From Mytilinidion resinicola (Eukaryota > Ascomycota > Dothideomycetes > Mytilinidiales > Mytilinidiaceae): a stretch of DNA of 64,000 nt. The notes below the pieces were generated by a model that saw only the letters and a program-made list of their open reading frames with translations, made no database searches and was not told the DNA's origin. Positions 9,541 through 21,361 of this stretch are shown here, piece after piece; the stretch's first letter is position 1; every line of letters begins with the position of its first letter. The position numbers and the translations under genes are program-made. The DNA is taken from the NCBI RefSeq assembly GCF_010093595.1, contig NW_022985437.1, forward strand, positions 397,380 through 461,379, given 5' to 3'.

Positions 9541-11559
9541 ATGCTCTCTCTGCTCATTCTGCTGCTTCAGGCGGTCTTTATCCATTGCGGTTATTCTAGT
9601 AATCCTCGCTATGACTACATTGTAGTAGGCGGAGGGACAGCTGGACTCGTAGTTGCGAATAGATTGACGGAGAATCCACACGTCACAGTCGCAGTCATTG
9701 AGGCCGGAGACTCGGTCTTCAACAATCCCAATGTCACGGACACGACAGCCTTTGGACTATCGTTAGGAACTTCAATTGATTGGGCATATCCAGCCGAACC
9801 TCAGACATATGCGTTGAATCGTACCTTGATATATGATTCTGGAAAAGCATTGGGAGGAACCAGTACTATCAATGGTAAGTACTTTAGTCTCAGCCATACA
9901 TGCTCGATCAACGCGTTGACTCGGGTTTAGGGATGACGTATATACGTCCTGAAGCAGCCCATATTGACACCTGGGAAAAGTTGGGAAACGACGGCTGGAA
10001 TTGGGATTCTTTGTGGTGAGTTCAGGTCTTAAACCCTTCAAATCACCTGGTCTGATGAATGTAGGCCGTACTACAAAAAGAGCGAGCACTTCCAAGTTCC
10101 AGACGCTCAGCGACAGGACGATGGAGCAGCTTACATAGAAGATTATCACGGATTCCGAGGTCCAGTCACAGTGGGTTGGAGCACGACCTTGATGGGAGGG
10201 GATGCCCACTCCATCTTGAACGAGACTTGGCAGAACGTCGGATTACCGTACAATGCGGACACAAGTGGTGGCAAGTTACGCGGCTTCTCAGTGTGGCCAT
10301 TTACGTTGAACAATAGTGTTGGCGGGAAGGGCATTCGACAGGACGCAGCGCGAGCGTACTACTATCCTTTCGCAGCTAAACGACCAAACCTTCACTTATA
10401 TCTAAACACGGTGGCTAACAAGCTGATATGGGATGGCGATTATTATAAGTATACTGCAACGGGAGTTGAGGTTACATCGGTAGGAGGACTTATCTCTAAC
10501 ATCTCTGCTACTCGCGAGGTAATTATATCAGCTGGATCTCTGCGAACTCCAGTCTTCTTGGAACACTCAGGCATTGGAAACCCTGAGTAAGTGCAATTTC
10601 CATTCGTTGCATCTAATTCAGCTTTCCTAGTTGCCTTAGCTTTCTTCTCACACATCACATGCTCTGGAGCAATTGCTCAATTCCTTGCTTCCACACCAAA
10701 CCTAACCTCTCGTCTCGATAGCATTCTCACCAAATACTCCATCCCCCTCCGCATCGCTCTCCCCTCCGTCGGCGAAAACCTTCAAGATCAACCCAACAAT
10801 GGCGTCGCCACGAGCCTCTCGCTAAACACAACCGGCTACCCCCCCTACGTCTCCCACGCCACAGCCGCCGATCTCTTCGGCTCCTCAACCAGCACCATTG
10901 AAGCCAACCTCCGGTGCTCCATCCCTTCCTATGCCGCGGCCGTCGCCTCTAACTCTAACCATGCCCTCAACGCCTCCGCCCTCGAAACCATCTTCTCCCT
11001 CCAAGCCGACGTAATCTTCCACACCTCCACCCCCCTCGCTGAGATCCTCTCGGTCCCCATCGCCGGCGCCCCCGAACTCGCCACCCCTTTCTGGAGCCTT
11101 CTGCCTTTCTCGCGGGGAAGCGTGCACACGCAGTCAAAAGACCCGACAGCGTATCCAGCCATCCAACCCAACTTCTTCCAGTTCGAGTTCGACGAGCTCG
11201 CGCAAACGGCCATCGCGCGGTACATCCGGAAATCGTACACCGTGGCGCCTCTCGCGGCGCTTGTTGGGCCCGAGTTGGTGCCGAACACCACTACAGTGCC
11301 GACAGATGCGCCGGATGAGGTGTATATTGAGTTTTTGAAGTCGACGTTTGGCCCGAACTACCACCCGGTGGGCACGGCGGCAATGATGAGTCGGGAGCTG
11401 GGCGGGGTGGTGGATAGCGAGTTGAGAGTGTATGGGACACGGAATGTGAGGGTGGTGGATGCGAGTGTGTTTCCAGGGCAAGTAACGGGGCATTTGACGA
11501 GCACAATTTATGCGGTTGCGGAGCGGGCGGCGGAAATTTTGGTGAGGGAGGGGCGTTAA
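9541..11559 (+). CDS. Secreted GMC-family FAD oxidoreductase
   Basis: Predicted function is FAD-dependent oxidation of an alcohol, aldehyde or sugar; substrate cannot be read. Exons 9541-9874, 9931-10015, 10065-10586 and 10722-11559 join in frame to 592 residues, the usual GMC length. Introns are 56, 49 and 135 nt, all GT..AG. A hydrophobic signal peptide (about 1-17) precedes the Rossmann motif VVGGGTAGLVVANRL (28-42) with Glu54 ending the beta-alpha-beta unit. GMC signatures GGTSTINGMTYIR and SGIGNPDIL lie at the first and third junctions. The conserved C-terminal His pair is in HPVGTAAM (His528) and QVTGHLTSTIY (His571). The gene runs toward the phosphatase, 77 nt apart, convergent. It looks intact. 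Confidence 0.88.
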
Positions 11560-11636
11560 TGTAGTATGTACGATCCGTATTGAGTGCGTATTTGTACGGT
11601 AATTCCACTCTTTCTTACCAAGATAGACCTATGAGG

Positions 11637-13177
11637 TTACGTAGAATTGCAGAAGTCCTTCACCTTCTCCGCCTTTTTTCCTGTGATAGCGTAGATGTAA
11701 TCCAAAAACACCTCCGCTTCCATCAGGTGCATCTTCCCCAGGACTGGATTTGAGCTAACCAGCACTTGGCCGCCCCATAGAACCCTCACCCACCTCTTCC
11801 CGTCACCCCCGTTCCTTACGTCCTCGCTCTCCTTACTCCCTAATTTGTAAACCTCAAACACCAGTTCGGCGCCCATCCCAGGCCAAACCATAGTTTCAAC
11901 CTGCAGAAATGACAACAGCCTACTAATCGACCCATCATGCCCCACGTTATGTCTGAACCTCACTTTGCTCTTTCCGTGCCACCGCTTCTCAATATTATCC
12001 GCCAACTCCGCGAGCCAGACGCCGTAACTGCCGGTCGAGAATCTCAAGCTAGGTTCAAGCGCGCGATAGATGAGGCTGTATTCGTGTTGCCCAAGGCGGT
12101 ATACTGCATTCGCTGTTTTTTGGGAAATTCCGGGGGGTAGGGGGAGGCCGTGGCATTGGCGCGCGGAGAGGTTGTCGAAGTAGTGGTCGAATGAAACATG
12201 CCAATCGGTGTTGTTCGCTTCAATTTTCGAGGCGGCGTCGAGAGTTGTAAAGAACGGCTTCGCAGCCGAGAGGTGGGAGAGCCAAGCTGTGTTATTGCTA
12301 CCGACCGCGTAGGCGGAATAGAGGCCTACGGCGGCAGGGCACGAGTAGGCAGGCTCTAGGCTGTCAATTTGGTAAGGCTGAACGTGAAGCGGTACTATGG
12401 GAGAGTCACTGAGGTCTTTCATTGAGTCGGAACCGTACATTCCTGCGATAACCATTCCGGCTACTTGGCTAGTTATCCGATTGTTTGTAACGCGGAACTG
12501 GACGTGCTGGTCATTTAAGTCGGGGAGGAAAGAATGCTTGTCGTGGTATACGGAGTAGAGGTCGCGGCCGTGCTGATAGGAATCTTCGAGACCTCCATGC
12601 GTGATTTGCGGGAATTGGCACGTCCAATTGGTGGTTTCTGGGGTTATGAAGGGATTGGAGGAGTGGTGGTAGGCGGTCTTCAACGATGTATCCGCTGGAT
12701 GGTGGGCTTGTGGGCCTGTGGGTTTGGAGGCGTATGAGAAGGCGGTATCGGTGCAGGACCAAGGTGGTACTTCTTCGGGGAACAGGTTCGACTCATAGGG
12801 AGTGCGTTTGTGGTGACGGTGGATCTAAAAGACGACATGTTTGGTTATTCAAGGATTCTTTACACTTATACTTGGGACTAGGGCTGCCTTACCACCTCAA
12901 CGTAGTCAAGTTCATACTCGAGGGGGGCGATCGGATAGTCTTCCAGCCTAACATGGGGCATGTTGCACCAATTATACGTGCGGGCATATTCCGTGCCTTT
13001 AGGTAGTTCGGAGGAGTTGAAGATGAAACCGTGCGTGCCTGTTCCATTGATGATGTCGGACAAATTGGTGATCCAGGATGAAATGGGTGGGTTCCAGCTT
13101 AAGTCAGTGGCAGACTGTGATGCGGCGAGCGGTAGGAGTAGCAATGGCCAAAGGTAGGTAGAGGAGAACATGGTCAT
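11637..13177 (-). CDS. Secreted histidine acid phosphatase (branch 2)
   Basis: Predicted to hydrolyse phosphomonoesters through a phospho-histidine intermediate, outside the cell or in the wall/vacuole. Exons 12893-13177 and 11637-12824 (68-nt intron, GTAAGG..TTTTAG) give about 490 residues. The start at 13177 puts a signal peptide (MTMFSSTYLWPLLLLPLAASQ) first; an upstream ATG at 13288 is possible but would bury it. The catalytic RHxxRxP motif appears as HRHHKRTP (97-104), spliced exactly at the exon join, and the proton-donor HD is in NVGHDGS (His391-Asp392). Several NxS/T sites support secretion. Substrate (phytate or general) is not resolved. Confidence 0.85.
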
Positions 13178-14450
13178 ATCAACCACGAGAAGCATCGCGA
13201 GTCCAACGCCGGACACAACGAGAGCGGTTGCGGTGATGAATCGTGCATCTCGCATCTCTCTTACCGCCAGAGGGATGCTCAATGGCAATCATTTCGAAGA
13301 AAGAGCGCGCTGGTGAAGGGTGATGAAGAACGTTGCGACTACATGAGGTTTGAGAGAACGTGGGAGCGAGCTTCTAGACGATTGGCTTCAGATCCTCGGC
13401 AGAACTGTATGACCGTACTTTAAAGATGATATCATCCGCGTGTTCTCATGCGAGGACACATGAGGAATATAATGATAGTTCGAGGCATCAAGCTTGGGGC
13501 GAACGGGGTCGAGTTCTTTTCACTAGAATCGCAGCTCACGTGAGAGGTCACCTGACTTGGTAAACCTTGATCTCAAAGCGGTCTCCCACTTTCACGCACA
13601 TCCCCTGCTACATCAATTCGATTTCTCCTAAAATGCCTCTTAAATCCTTGCCCCGAAAGTAGATCCACGGAATAGCTTCAAACCCTCATTAGTTGAAGAC
13701 GCTGGAGGAAGAGACGACCTCGCTCTTGACTGGGCGTGTGAACTTCTGATCGGCCTTTATTATGCTAGAGCGTAACCAATAGGGACTCATTTTGTCACTT
13801 TGGTGGGTATTGCCAGCCTCACGGGAGCCAGGTTTACCAGCAAAGGAACAACGCTGAGTCCTACCGGCATTAGAAATACGAGGCTGTCCCAGTGTCTAAA
13901 ATTCGTTCATTAACTAACAGTATGATGTTAGTCAATATATTTCAACAGCTTGTCCGAACTCCGAAATGCGCGCTGAAATACTGCGCCTCATAATTCTTGC
14001 GTGTTACGCTGCGGTACAAGAACACTAGTGGCCTGTGCATAAAGGCGGCAATCGGCTGTCACTGGTCAACACACCTGTGGACTGATTTGAGGCGTTCCAT
14101 TTCCTCCTCTCACGCTGCTTTGGTGCCTTGCAGCTGTGCCCTGCAGCTGTGCCTCGCAGCTTTGCCTTGCGCCTCCAGCTGGAGATGCGGATCGGTTCAG
14201 ACCTTTTTGCATCTCCACGGCTTGTTTCGCGAACTGGTCGGAACAGGTTTTCCAGCGTTTCTACCCATCTTCTTTACACAATGTCTGCCTGGTGTCTGTC
14301 TGGTAGGGTGCACCTGGGCACGAGGCCGTCGCCACTTCTATAAGACTAGACCACCACGTCCTTTGAGACTTTCAGTATGCCGACCCGCCAATGACAATCT
14401 CGTTCCACCTACTCCTATAGGCAGCAAGGCTCTGTCTTACTGCTGGCGAT
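13178..14450. other. Intergenic; 13-bp tandem repeat at 14123-14174
   Basis: No supported gene. Bases 14123-14174 are four imperfect copies of a 13-bp unit, GTGCCYTGCAGCT, which creates a 159-codon open frame (13997-14476) without protein-like features. The region probably holds the promoters of the phosphatase (minus) and the DUF6536 gene (plus). Confidence 0.5.
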
Positions 14451-16948
14451 ATGGTAGACGTTGGGGCTCTTCATAAGTCAGAACTAGCTGCTTCGGTTCC
14501 AGGTGGCCATGATCTGGACTCTCCGACCTCAGAGCTTGGACTTTCACTTATAACAACGATACAAGATGCGAACTTGATCAAGTAAGTGTTTCGAAGTAAT
14601 TATCTCCGTTCGTTATCGACTGCTTACGAAAATACATACAGCGATCGCTTTGCCAGCGTAAAGATCGTCAAACGCTGGTTCTCTGCTGCCGATCCTGACA
14701 AGTCGCACTCTCTGTGGAAAAGGCTACTTGCGGACAGGAAAGTGGCATTGTCCTGTCATCAGGCGATATCGGGCATCGTTTTTGTCATAAACGTCGCCTG
14801 AACTGCCTGGGTGATGTCCAAAAGCAAGACCAGAAATGGGATCGGTACGATTTACCAGGGAAATTGCGGCGTGGTTAAGCAATTGGATCTCTGGCTCCAT
14901 TTGATCATCAACGGTTTATCCACCGTGCTACTTGGTTCAAGCAATTTCTGCATGCAAATCCTAGTTGCACCGACTCGAAAAGAATTGGATGAGGCACATC
15001 AAAAGCACAAGTGACTTGACATTGGATGCCCGAGCATCCGTAACCTTCCACACATCGCCTGGGTAAGACAAATTTTTTGGTTTCTATTATTCATCAACTC
15101 TGGATTCCTCAGTCTCTTGTAAGTCCTTACCATTTTCTTCTTCGTACATCTGAAGATTGATTCACCGTAAGGTAGGAACTCGATTAAAATCATGAGAACG
15201 CTATACCTTTCTATCTCCTCCAATATCTATCCCGTATTCCTTTCCGAACAGTCGTGATCGGAAAGCCCTGGTAATTGAGCTCGTTAAAAGAGGGGACTAA
15301 TCGAAACTCAGTTGGAATTCCGCGGTGTTTTCATCAGTACCCATCAACTCTTACGTTACTGCATATGTTACGAGCGATTTTCTGGATAATAATACGCCCT
15401 GGAATACATCAGATGTAGCTCTATCTCGACTCCAAACCCAGGGACGGAAATTCCAGAAGCTGAGTAAAGAGCCTTGCCTCAAGTGATATACCGATCCCCT
15501 CGCCGCCGTTGGGGACGTTGTAATAGTCACTGTCTTCGTAAACAACTCGATTACCTCAAACGACGGAACGTCATTAATTGAGGGATTTCACAACCCTTCA
15601 CATCGGACCGATTGGGACACTGCTTCCGGCTGGGCATGTATTTACCTGGGAATTATAAGAAAGCATGCAGCTTCGACAAGATGCTTCCACACTTGTCAAA
15701 CTGGACCGTCAGTGCATCGCCAAGTTACAGCATACCCGTTAACCACTGTCTAAGCGATGCTGTCGGCTCCAATAGCACGCGATGTTCTCTACATTACAGT
15801 CCGCCTATCATGATCTTGGTCTGCATACTAAATGCGCTGAAATGTGCGCTGATCTACTACACGGCCCTTTGCGTTAAAGATACCACCCTAGTGATCTTAG
15901 GCGATGCCATTCACTCCTTCCTAGAACACAGCGATTTCAATACAGAGAACATGTGCGGTTCAACCCTTGCGGATTTCAACAATCAAAAGTGGCAATACGC
16001 ACGATTTCCGTGGGACCCTCAAAACCGATTATGGTGGTTTCAGGCAGCCAGTAAACGTACGTGGATAGTCACCATGGCTCTGTAGGTCGTCCCTCCGAAG
16101 CTTTACTGCTCAAACTTACCTTCCGTAGGTGCAAAATAAGTCTAATAGTCGTTGGAGTTCTCCTATCCCAAACTATCAAAGCCCGCAAAACGCAAGGCCT
16201 TCCTACAGATATCCCAAACCTATGGAAACAAGGTGTTGGACAGGTGCGAGCATACTCGCTTATTGGGGGAGGCTTTAAGATATTCAATCAAACGACCGGC
16301 TTCTTAGTCTGCATTCTCTTTTCCAACATGTTCCAGATCTTTTGCTCTTTCCTCTATCTGTTCATCAATGGCCTCCTCACGAGCGTCTTGGTAGCCTGCG
16401 AGTGGGCAAACATGGCGAGCCATAAACGACTGCTCCAAGTGTCTTTCCCCGTTGGCATCCAACGTTCGTCTTACTTCCTGTCACTGCCACTCCGCTACGC
16501 TATTCCACTTTCTGGTTCGTCGATTCTGTTACATTGGCTTATATCCCAGAGCGTTCTCGTGGTGCAGACAGCAGGATGGAATGCTGATGGCTCACGGAAC
16601 TATCAGTACGACGCTTCTCGCGTAGGGTGGTTAGTTATGGGTATCATCTTTAGTTTGGTGTCAGGCTGCATCATCGTTCTCATCGTCCTCCTCCTTGGAT
16701 TCCGGAAACTGCCACGGGGCGCACAGTCTGCGCCGTTGGTGCGGACCTGTAGTGCGGCTATAGTGCACAGTGTCATCAGCCACCGGAAGATAAAGAGGCT
16801 CATATACTACCCGTTCAGTGGGGTGTCGTTAGTTGGAATGACCGCAAAGAGATTGGGCACTGCAGCATCACTACTGCTTACGATGTCGCACCACCGATTC
16901 CAGGGCATATGTATCGATAGTGTTTTCTTTTGGACCGAAGACTTTTAA
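14451..16948 (+). pseudogene. DUF6536 multi-pass membrane protein with three in-frame stops
   Basis: ATG 14451 opens exon 1 (14451-14581), joined over a 60-nt intron (14582-14641) to the DUF6536 core: GIGTIYQGNC, LIINGLSTVLLGSSNFCMQ and APTRKELDEAH. Later blocks include NSAVFSS (about 15325), LGDAIHSFLEH (about 15900), VSFPVGIQRSSYFLSLP and LLHWLISQSV (about 16440-16560). An intron at 16082-16128 is intact. TGA codons interrupt the frame at 14799-14801, 15012-15014 and 15484-15486, where family members have Trp or another sense codon. Splice sites and hydrophobic segments remain, so inactivation looks recent. Function of the family is unknown. Confidence 0.7.
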
Positions 16949-17670
16949 GCACGAAAATCGATCGTTCATCTACAGAAAGCATAATCTAAAAGCTAGTTAC
17001 TCGGCTTCGATACGGGCAAACCCCTGTCTTGAAACAAGTGACTCGCTAGCTAGGCTGTAAGCTTCGTCGCAGCCGATAGCTGCGCCGCAGCCGATGTGCT
17101 TGACGTTGACATCAATAGATTCACAAATCCTGAATGGCCTTGAAACCTGGGAGGATCTCGTTGCGCGCGCTTCGTACATGGGGATAGCTAGACTAGAGCG
17201 TAGCTTTTTCTCCACTCTTGGGGCGGATGAGTGTGGGGGGACCGTGTACGGAGCTCGACGCTGACGACTGTGCCGCACGCTCAACAAGCAAAGGAGTTTG
17301 GGGTTATGACTATCGTCTCAAACTTTTGCTTACCATTCAACTTTGGAGGTGACTACCTGAATGGTGAGTGAACAGGAGCGCAGGTTCTACTACGTACGGC
17401 CAAGAACACTATCGTTCTGCTACTTGCAGAAGACCATGAAAAGGAAGATGCGTGTTTGCTTCTGTCAGATAATGTCTAGGTGCTTGCAATAAAACTTGCT
17501 TGTGGTGGAACCTGGTGTTGAGATATAGAAGAGGAAGCTTGAAGGAATTGCTTGTTGACTTGAGAAAAGTCTACGATTGTTAAAAAGGAAGAGACAGAGG
17601 CCCGAAGCCTGAAGCCCGAAGCCCTGAAAACGCCGCCAACACGATCGGGTCAGTCCTGACTGCCGCGGAG
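16949..17670. other. Intergenic, no supported gene
   Basis: A minus-strand frame (16997-17287) contains a short Cys-rich segment (HIGCGAAIGCDEA) but no start context, signal peptide or family match I recognise. Nothing else is supported. Confidence 0.45.
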
Positions 17671-17991
17671 ATGGTTCATAAGATGCTTCTGACCTGTCTG
17701 AACGAGGCTCGGAAGGTAGTGGAAACGCTTACCGATTACGCGCCTGGTCAGGAAGCTAGATACAACGATGACTACTACTTCACCCAAGTGGATTTCGGCG
17801 ACGAAGATATCCCGTGGAATGATTTGCCAGCCTGGGAAGAGGCAACGTGGTTACTGCAGAAGGGCGATTGACAGCCCGCCTCGTGGAAGTGGTTGCACGG
17901 TGTCGGAATTCATCCAGAATTCTCCGAGGATGATCTTACGGGACGTGAGCTGGCAGCGATGTTTGGAGAGGCGCATGTTGAGGACGCCTAA
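17671..17991 (+). pseudogene. C-terminal fragment of the 5125-7085 protein family, with one stop
   Basis: The frame from 17671 reads MVHKMLLTCLNEARK..ARYNDDYYF..DFGDEDIPW, then a TGA at 17869-17871 where the paralogue has Trp (KKGDWEPES against QKGD-stop-QPAS), then WKWLHGVGIHPEFSEDDLTG to TAA 17989-17991. It aligns over its whole length with the last exon of the minus-strand gene at 5125-5500. The BTB-like N-terminal part is absent upstream. It is a truncated duplicate; each copy has a different premature stop, so they decayed independently. Confidence 0.65.
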
Positions 17992-18461
17992 GCGATGACC
18001 TTGAAATGCTGCGGTCTATTAGTGTTGATTATGTATACTAGTAATGGAACGGAGTAGAAAGCGACTCGGATGGTACTGATGAGGTTCAGTCGGTACCTTC
18101 GGCAGGTTAGATAATAATCGGTATGTTTAATGAGTGCTTTGCTATCTCTATTCAAGGCCTCATTTTGGCTTTATCAATCAACGACATTGTTTCTAACTTG
18201 CAATGCCTCACGAAGCGTACTCATCTATAGCGCGCAGGCTCACGGGAAAACTTATGAGTATGGTGGATATACAACTACAAGTCACGTGCGAACCATATTG
18301 AATGAAGGATAAATTACGAATAATACAAGACATATTCTCGTCGCGAATGCGAACGATTTCCCAATCCGAAACGTCATAGACATATATATGAAACAAAATC
18401 TAAGAACTATACAAAATTCGATCGCTCAATCGTCAAAATCACAAGGTATAATACACAACTA
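17992..18461. other. Intergenic, no supported gene
   Basis: This is the shared downstream region of the fragment at 17671 and the convergent kinase. It is AT-rich with no gene signal. Confidence 0.5.
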
Positions 18462-19622
18462 TCACATCCGCCTCTCCAAACTCTCCCTCCACTCCCGAAC
18501 CCCTACTCTACTCTCACTTTTCCGCAGCCCTCCTTGCAACCATGCTACGACATCCCAACCTAAAGTTGTCGATAGGTCTTTACATCGCTGCTCAGCCACA
18601 TTCCCCTTATCGCCTCCAAATGCGAAAGCGAGCGGTGTACCTTGTTTGACCATATCCCGCCTCCTGAATGTGTTGGACCCAGCAGAATCAAGAGGCGAGT
18701 GCCCTATCACGACGAAGAGGAGCGTGATAGCGAGACTATATAAATCCGTCGAGGTAGAAGGGGTCGGATACCGTGCCGTGCTCGAATCACGGGTCAGTAT
18801 TGACGGACATAGGTAGTCCCACGTTCCACCACCCACAGGAGCCGTTGATGATGCGCCGAGCTCGTCGGAGGTGATTGTCAGGATGGAAGACGAGAAGTCG
18901 GCGAATACAGGCATTCCACTCTTGGTAAGAAGGATGTTGTCTGGTTTGATGTCGGCGTGGATGACGTTGTGGGTATTGAGCCATTCTAGTCCGCGAACTA
19001 GATTGAGTGCTAGTTTTGGAAACTCTTGTACGATACGGGCAGTGCGGGATGTGGCATCTAAGGTGTTGAGGTTTTTGACGAAAGCGTTGAGGTTGTTGGG
19101 CATAGCGCTCATGATGAGGGCGCCGTTACGAGTGTCGAGGCCGAAGAAGGGGACGATGTGGTCGCTGTACGAGGAGAAGGAGGAGAGGTGTGAAAGGATG
19201 CGTGCTTCGGAAGCTATGACGGCTTTCGCGGAAGTCATTGCCGGTAATTTGATTGCGTAGGCCTGAGGTATAGAAGGAATGGAATTTGAGGTATTTCGAG
19301 CCTTGACGGGGGTCAAGGGAGGTGAGAGTGTTCCTAGCACGTCTATTTCGATATCGGAGTGTGCTGTTGAAAGCTTTGGTATAATCGGTAATGCAAGGAA
19401 CACGTCGCTCCATAGCCCGCTACCGAGCAGATTCTTTTTATCAAGCGTATAGTCTGTAGTCCGGAAGGGGAACTCCAACAGCTCTGTCGTCCTGCGATCA
19501 GTCAAGCTGAAGGTGTCGTCCGTCTCGGTAGGTATCGAGTCCTTATGGGGTCGAGACAAAGGAGTCAGTGGTGGAGTACTGGCAGCACTGTAGTTGATTA
19601 TATCTTGGTTTGGAGGGCCCAT
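18462..19622 (-). CDS. Serine/threonine protein kinase with DFS in place of DFG
   Basis: A single exon of 386 residues. The glycine loop is GSGLWSD (67-73), the ATP lysine is in AYAIK (Lys125), the helix-C glutamate is in SEARIL (Glu139), the catalytic loop is HADIKPDNIL (222-231, Asp224 kept, Arg of HRD replaced by Ala), and the magnesium motif is ADFS (241-244). The APE region and WDYLCPSIL follow. The N-terminus (1-50) is Ser/Thr/Pro-rich and low complexity. Loss of the HRD Arg suggests activation-loop-independent activity; DFS is rare and may alter Mg binding. I do not recognise a named orthologue. The gene is divergent from Argonaute with 1.7 kb between. Confidence 0.8.
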   Translation of the reverse strand: MGPPNQDIINYSAASTPPLTPLSRPHKDSIPTETDDTFSLTDRRTTELLEFPFRTTDYTLDKKNLLGSGLWSDVFLALPIIPKLSTAHSDIEIDVLGTLSPPLTPVKARNTSNSIPSIPQAYAIKLPAMTSAKAVIASEARILSHLSSFSSYSDHIVPFFGLDTRNGALIMSAMPNNLNAFVKNLNTLDATSRTARIVQEFPKLALNLVRGLEWLNTHNVIHADIKPDNILLTKSGMPVFADFSSSILTITSDELGASSTAPVGGGTWDYLCPSILTRDSSTARYPTPSTSTDLYSLAITLLFVVIGHSPLDSAGSNTFRRRDMVKQGTPLAFAFGGDKGNVAEQRCKDLSTTLGWDVVAWLQGGLRKSESRVGVREWRESLERRM

Positions 19623-21361
19623 GGTTGGGAGGATATTGGGGTAGAGGTTACTTTTTGTCTCGATGTTGGTTGGATTTTGTGATGTCTGAAGAGCGTTGAG
19701 AAGGGCTGGGTTTTGTAGGTCGTAAAATCAATGTGTGTAATAATACATGCCAAGGGCTGGAGGATCCGTAGTTGAGTAGGTTGTGAGGCGTGGTAAAGGG
19801 TCGATGGAACCATGGATAGAAGATGAAAGGTACAGCAGAAGGTTGGAAAAATAATATATTATCGAGAAAGGTACGCCGCAAAATAGAACAAGTGTCTGAT
19901 AGAAATATTAGAAGCAAAAGCAGATGTATACAGAACTGGGGACAAAGAAGAAGCTATGTATAAAGAAGGGAGATGGTAATAGTGCAGGATACAAAGTGGC
20001 AGCGCATTGATTTATTCAACATTGTTCATACATGAGATGCGTGAAGAGACAAAGATAGATCGGAGGGGAGTCGACCGTAAAGAGTTTGAAAACTGAACAA
20101 ACAGCAGGTCTAAGAGGAATGGCAAGTTCGAAGTCCCGACGGCGGCATCTTGACAGACAAGTATAGGGACGAAAGGAAGATGAGGTCACTACTAGTGCAA
20201 GGCTGCGGCGGACTTCTTAAGAATCGGACAGATCGCCGGCGCTCGATGGCTCGGGATCAGTAGGGCAGCACGCAGGCGACTGATAACGGGAGCATGCAGA
20301 AACGGTTGTGACTGCGGCCCGACGGAGCCAGTCGCTCGTGAACGTGGCGCATCGTGAGAGTTCCACGGCTGGCCGTCCTGGAGGAGCAATGTGCAGGCCT
20401 CATTGCCCAACGTGCATCTATCCATTGGCCGCTGCCGCTTGACGATGTCGAGCCTCGTGCCGCTCGTGACAACCAGAGCGGAGAGCCGAGAAGGTTCCCC
20501 AGATCTCTATCGCGACGACCATACTCCATCGCAGTGGTGTGACGTCGTGCACATGCTGCACGATAGCGGATGTGTTCGGGCGAAAAGCCGCCTTCGAGAA
20601 CTGCGCTTGTCGACGCAGGAACAGCCAGCCTCATTGAGCCGTGAGGCTGTTGCGGAGTCGTTGCGCCTCGGGCCATATCGCGAAGAACAAAGCAATATCG
20701 ATTTATCGACTCCTAATTTCCGATTATCGGGTGTTGTTTTGCGCTCGGGCTTCACTGATTTAGCAGCACTCATGCCAGTCACGTGATGACCGCACGTCCT
20801 CTAGCAGCTTCTTTCATCCAGCTCTCATTCTTCACCCTTCAACACTCGGGACGCATCAAGACAAACAGTGCCATCTGGAGCAACACCCCTTATATCACAA
20901 ACTACTGACTGAGGTTCGCGAAGGACCACTGACTTGTCTTGAGGTCATGAATCATCCCCATCTGTTCTTCTACATCGGCATGCGACCGCATAATTCCAGA
21001 AACTCGCATTGGGGATGTCTCTACTCGATGCTCCAAACTCGAAATGCCTTGGTTGTGAAAACTCTAGATGCTCCATTTCTCCGCGCGCCATGCCCTTGAT
21101 TGATGGTCCGCAAACCTCGACGCTCAAACGCCTAGCAATCGAATGTCATGAAGATGATCAGATCATATGTTACCAACCATCATCTCGATAATTGCTTCAT
21201 GCCGCCTGATACTTTCTGTCTCTAATGACAAGTAGCGGAAAAGGCAAAAGGCGGTGCGTCAAATGGCTATAAAAGCGCTGGGTACAAGATGGTATCGATT
21301 CATTCTCAGCGTTTAGACTTAAGACCAAGTAATTGCCTCAGCATCCTGTCTTAGACACACA
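19623..21361. other. Long divergent intergenic region between kinase and Argonaute
   Basis: Both strands carry open frames of 80-140 codons at 20190-20790, a GC-rich patch, but they overlap each other and show no domain, signal peptide or splice pattern. It may be an untranslated leader or a non-coding transcript; no gene is supported. Confidence 0.45.
21268..21275 (+). promoter_or_regulatory. TATA box of the Argonaute gene
   Basis: TATAAAAG lies 87 nt before the ATG at 21362, a normal distance for a fungal TATA promoter with a short leader. Confidence 0.5.

Noticed and set aside
13997..14476. 159-codon plus frame
   Set aside because: Kept open by a 13-bp tandem repeat; overlaps the real DUF6536 start at 14451 in another frame.
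20192..20786. Open frames on both strands upstream of Argonaute
   Set aside because: Mutually overlapping, GC-driven, without motifs.
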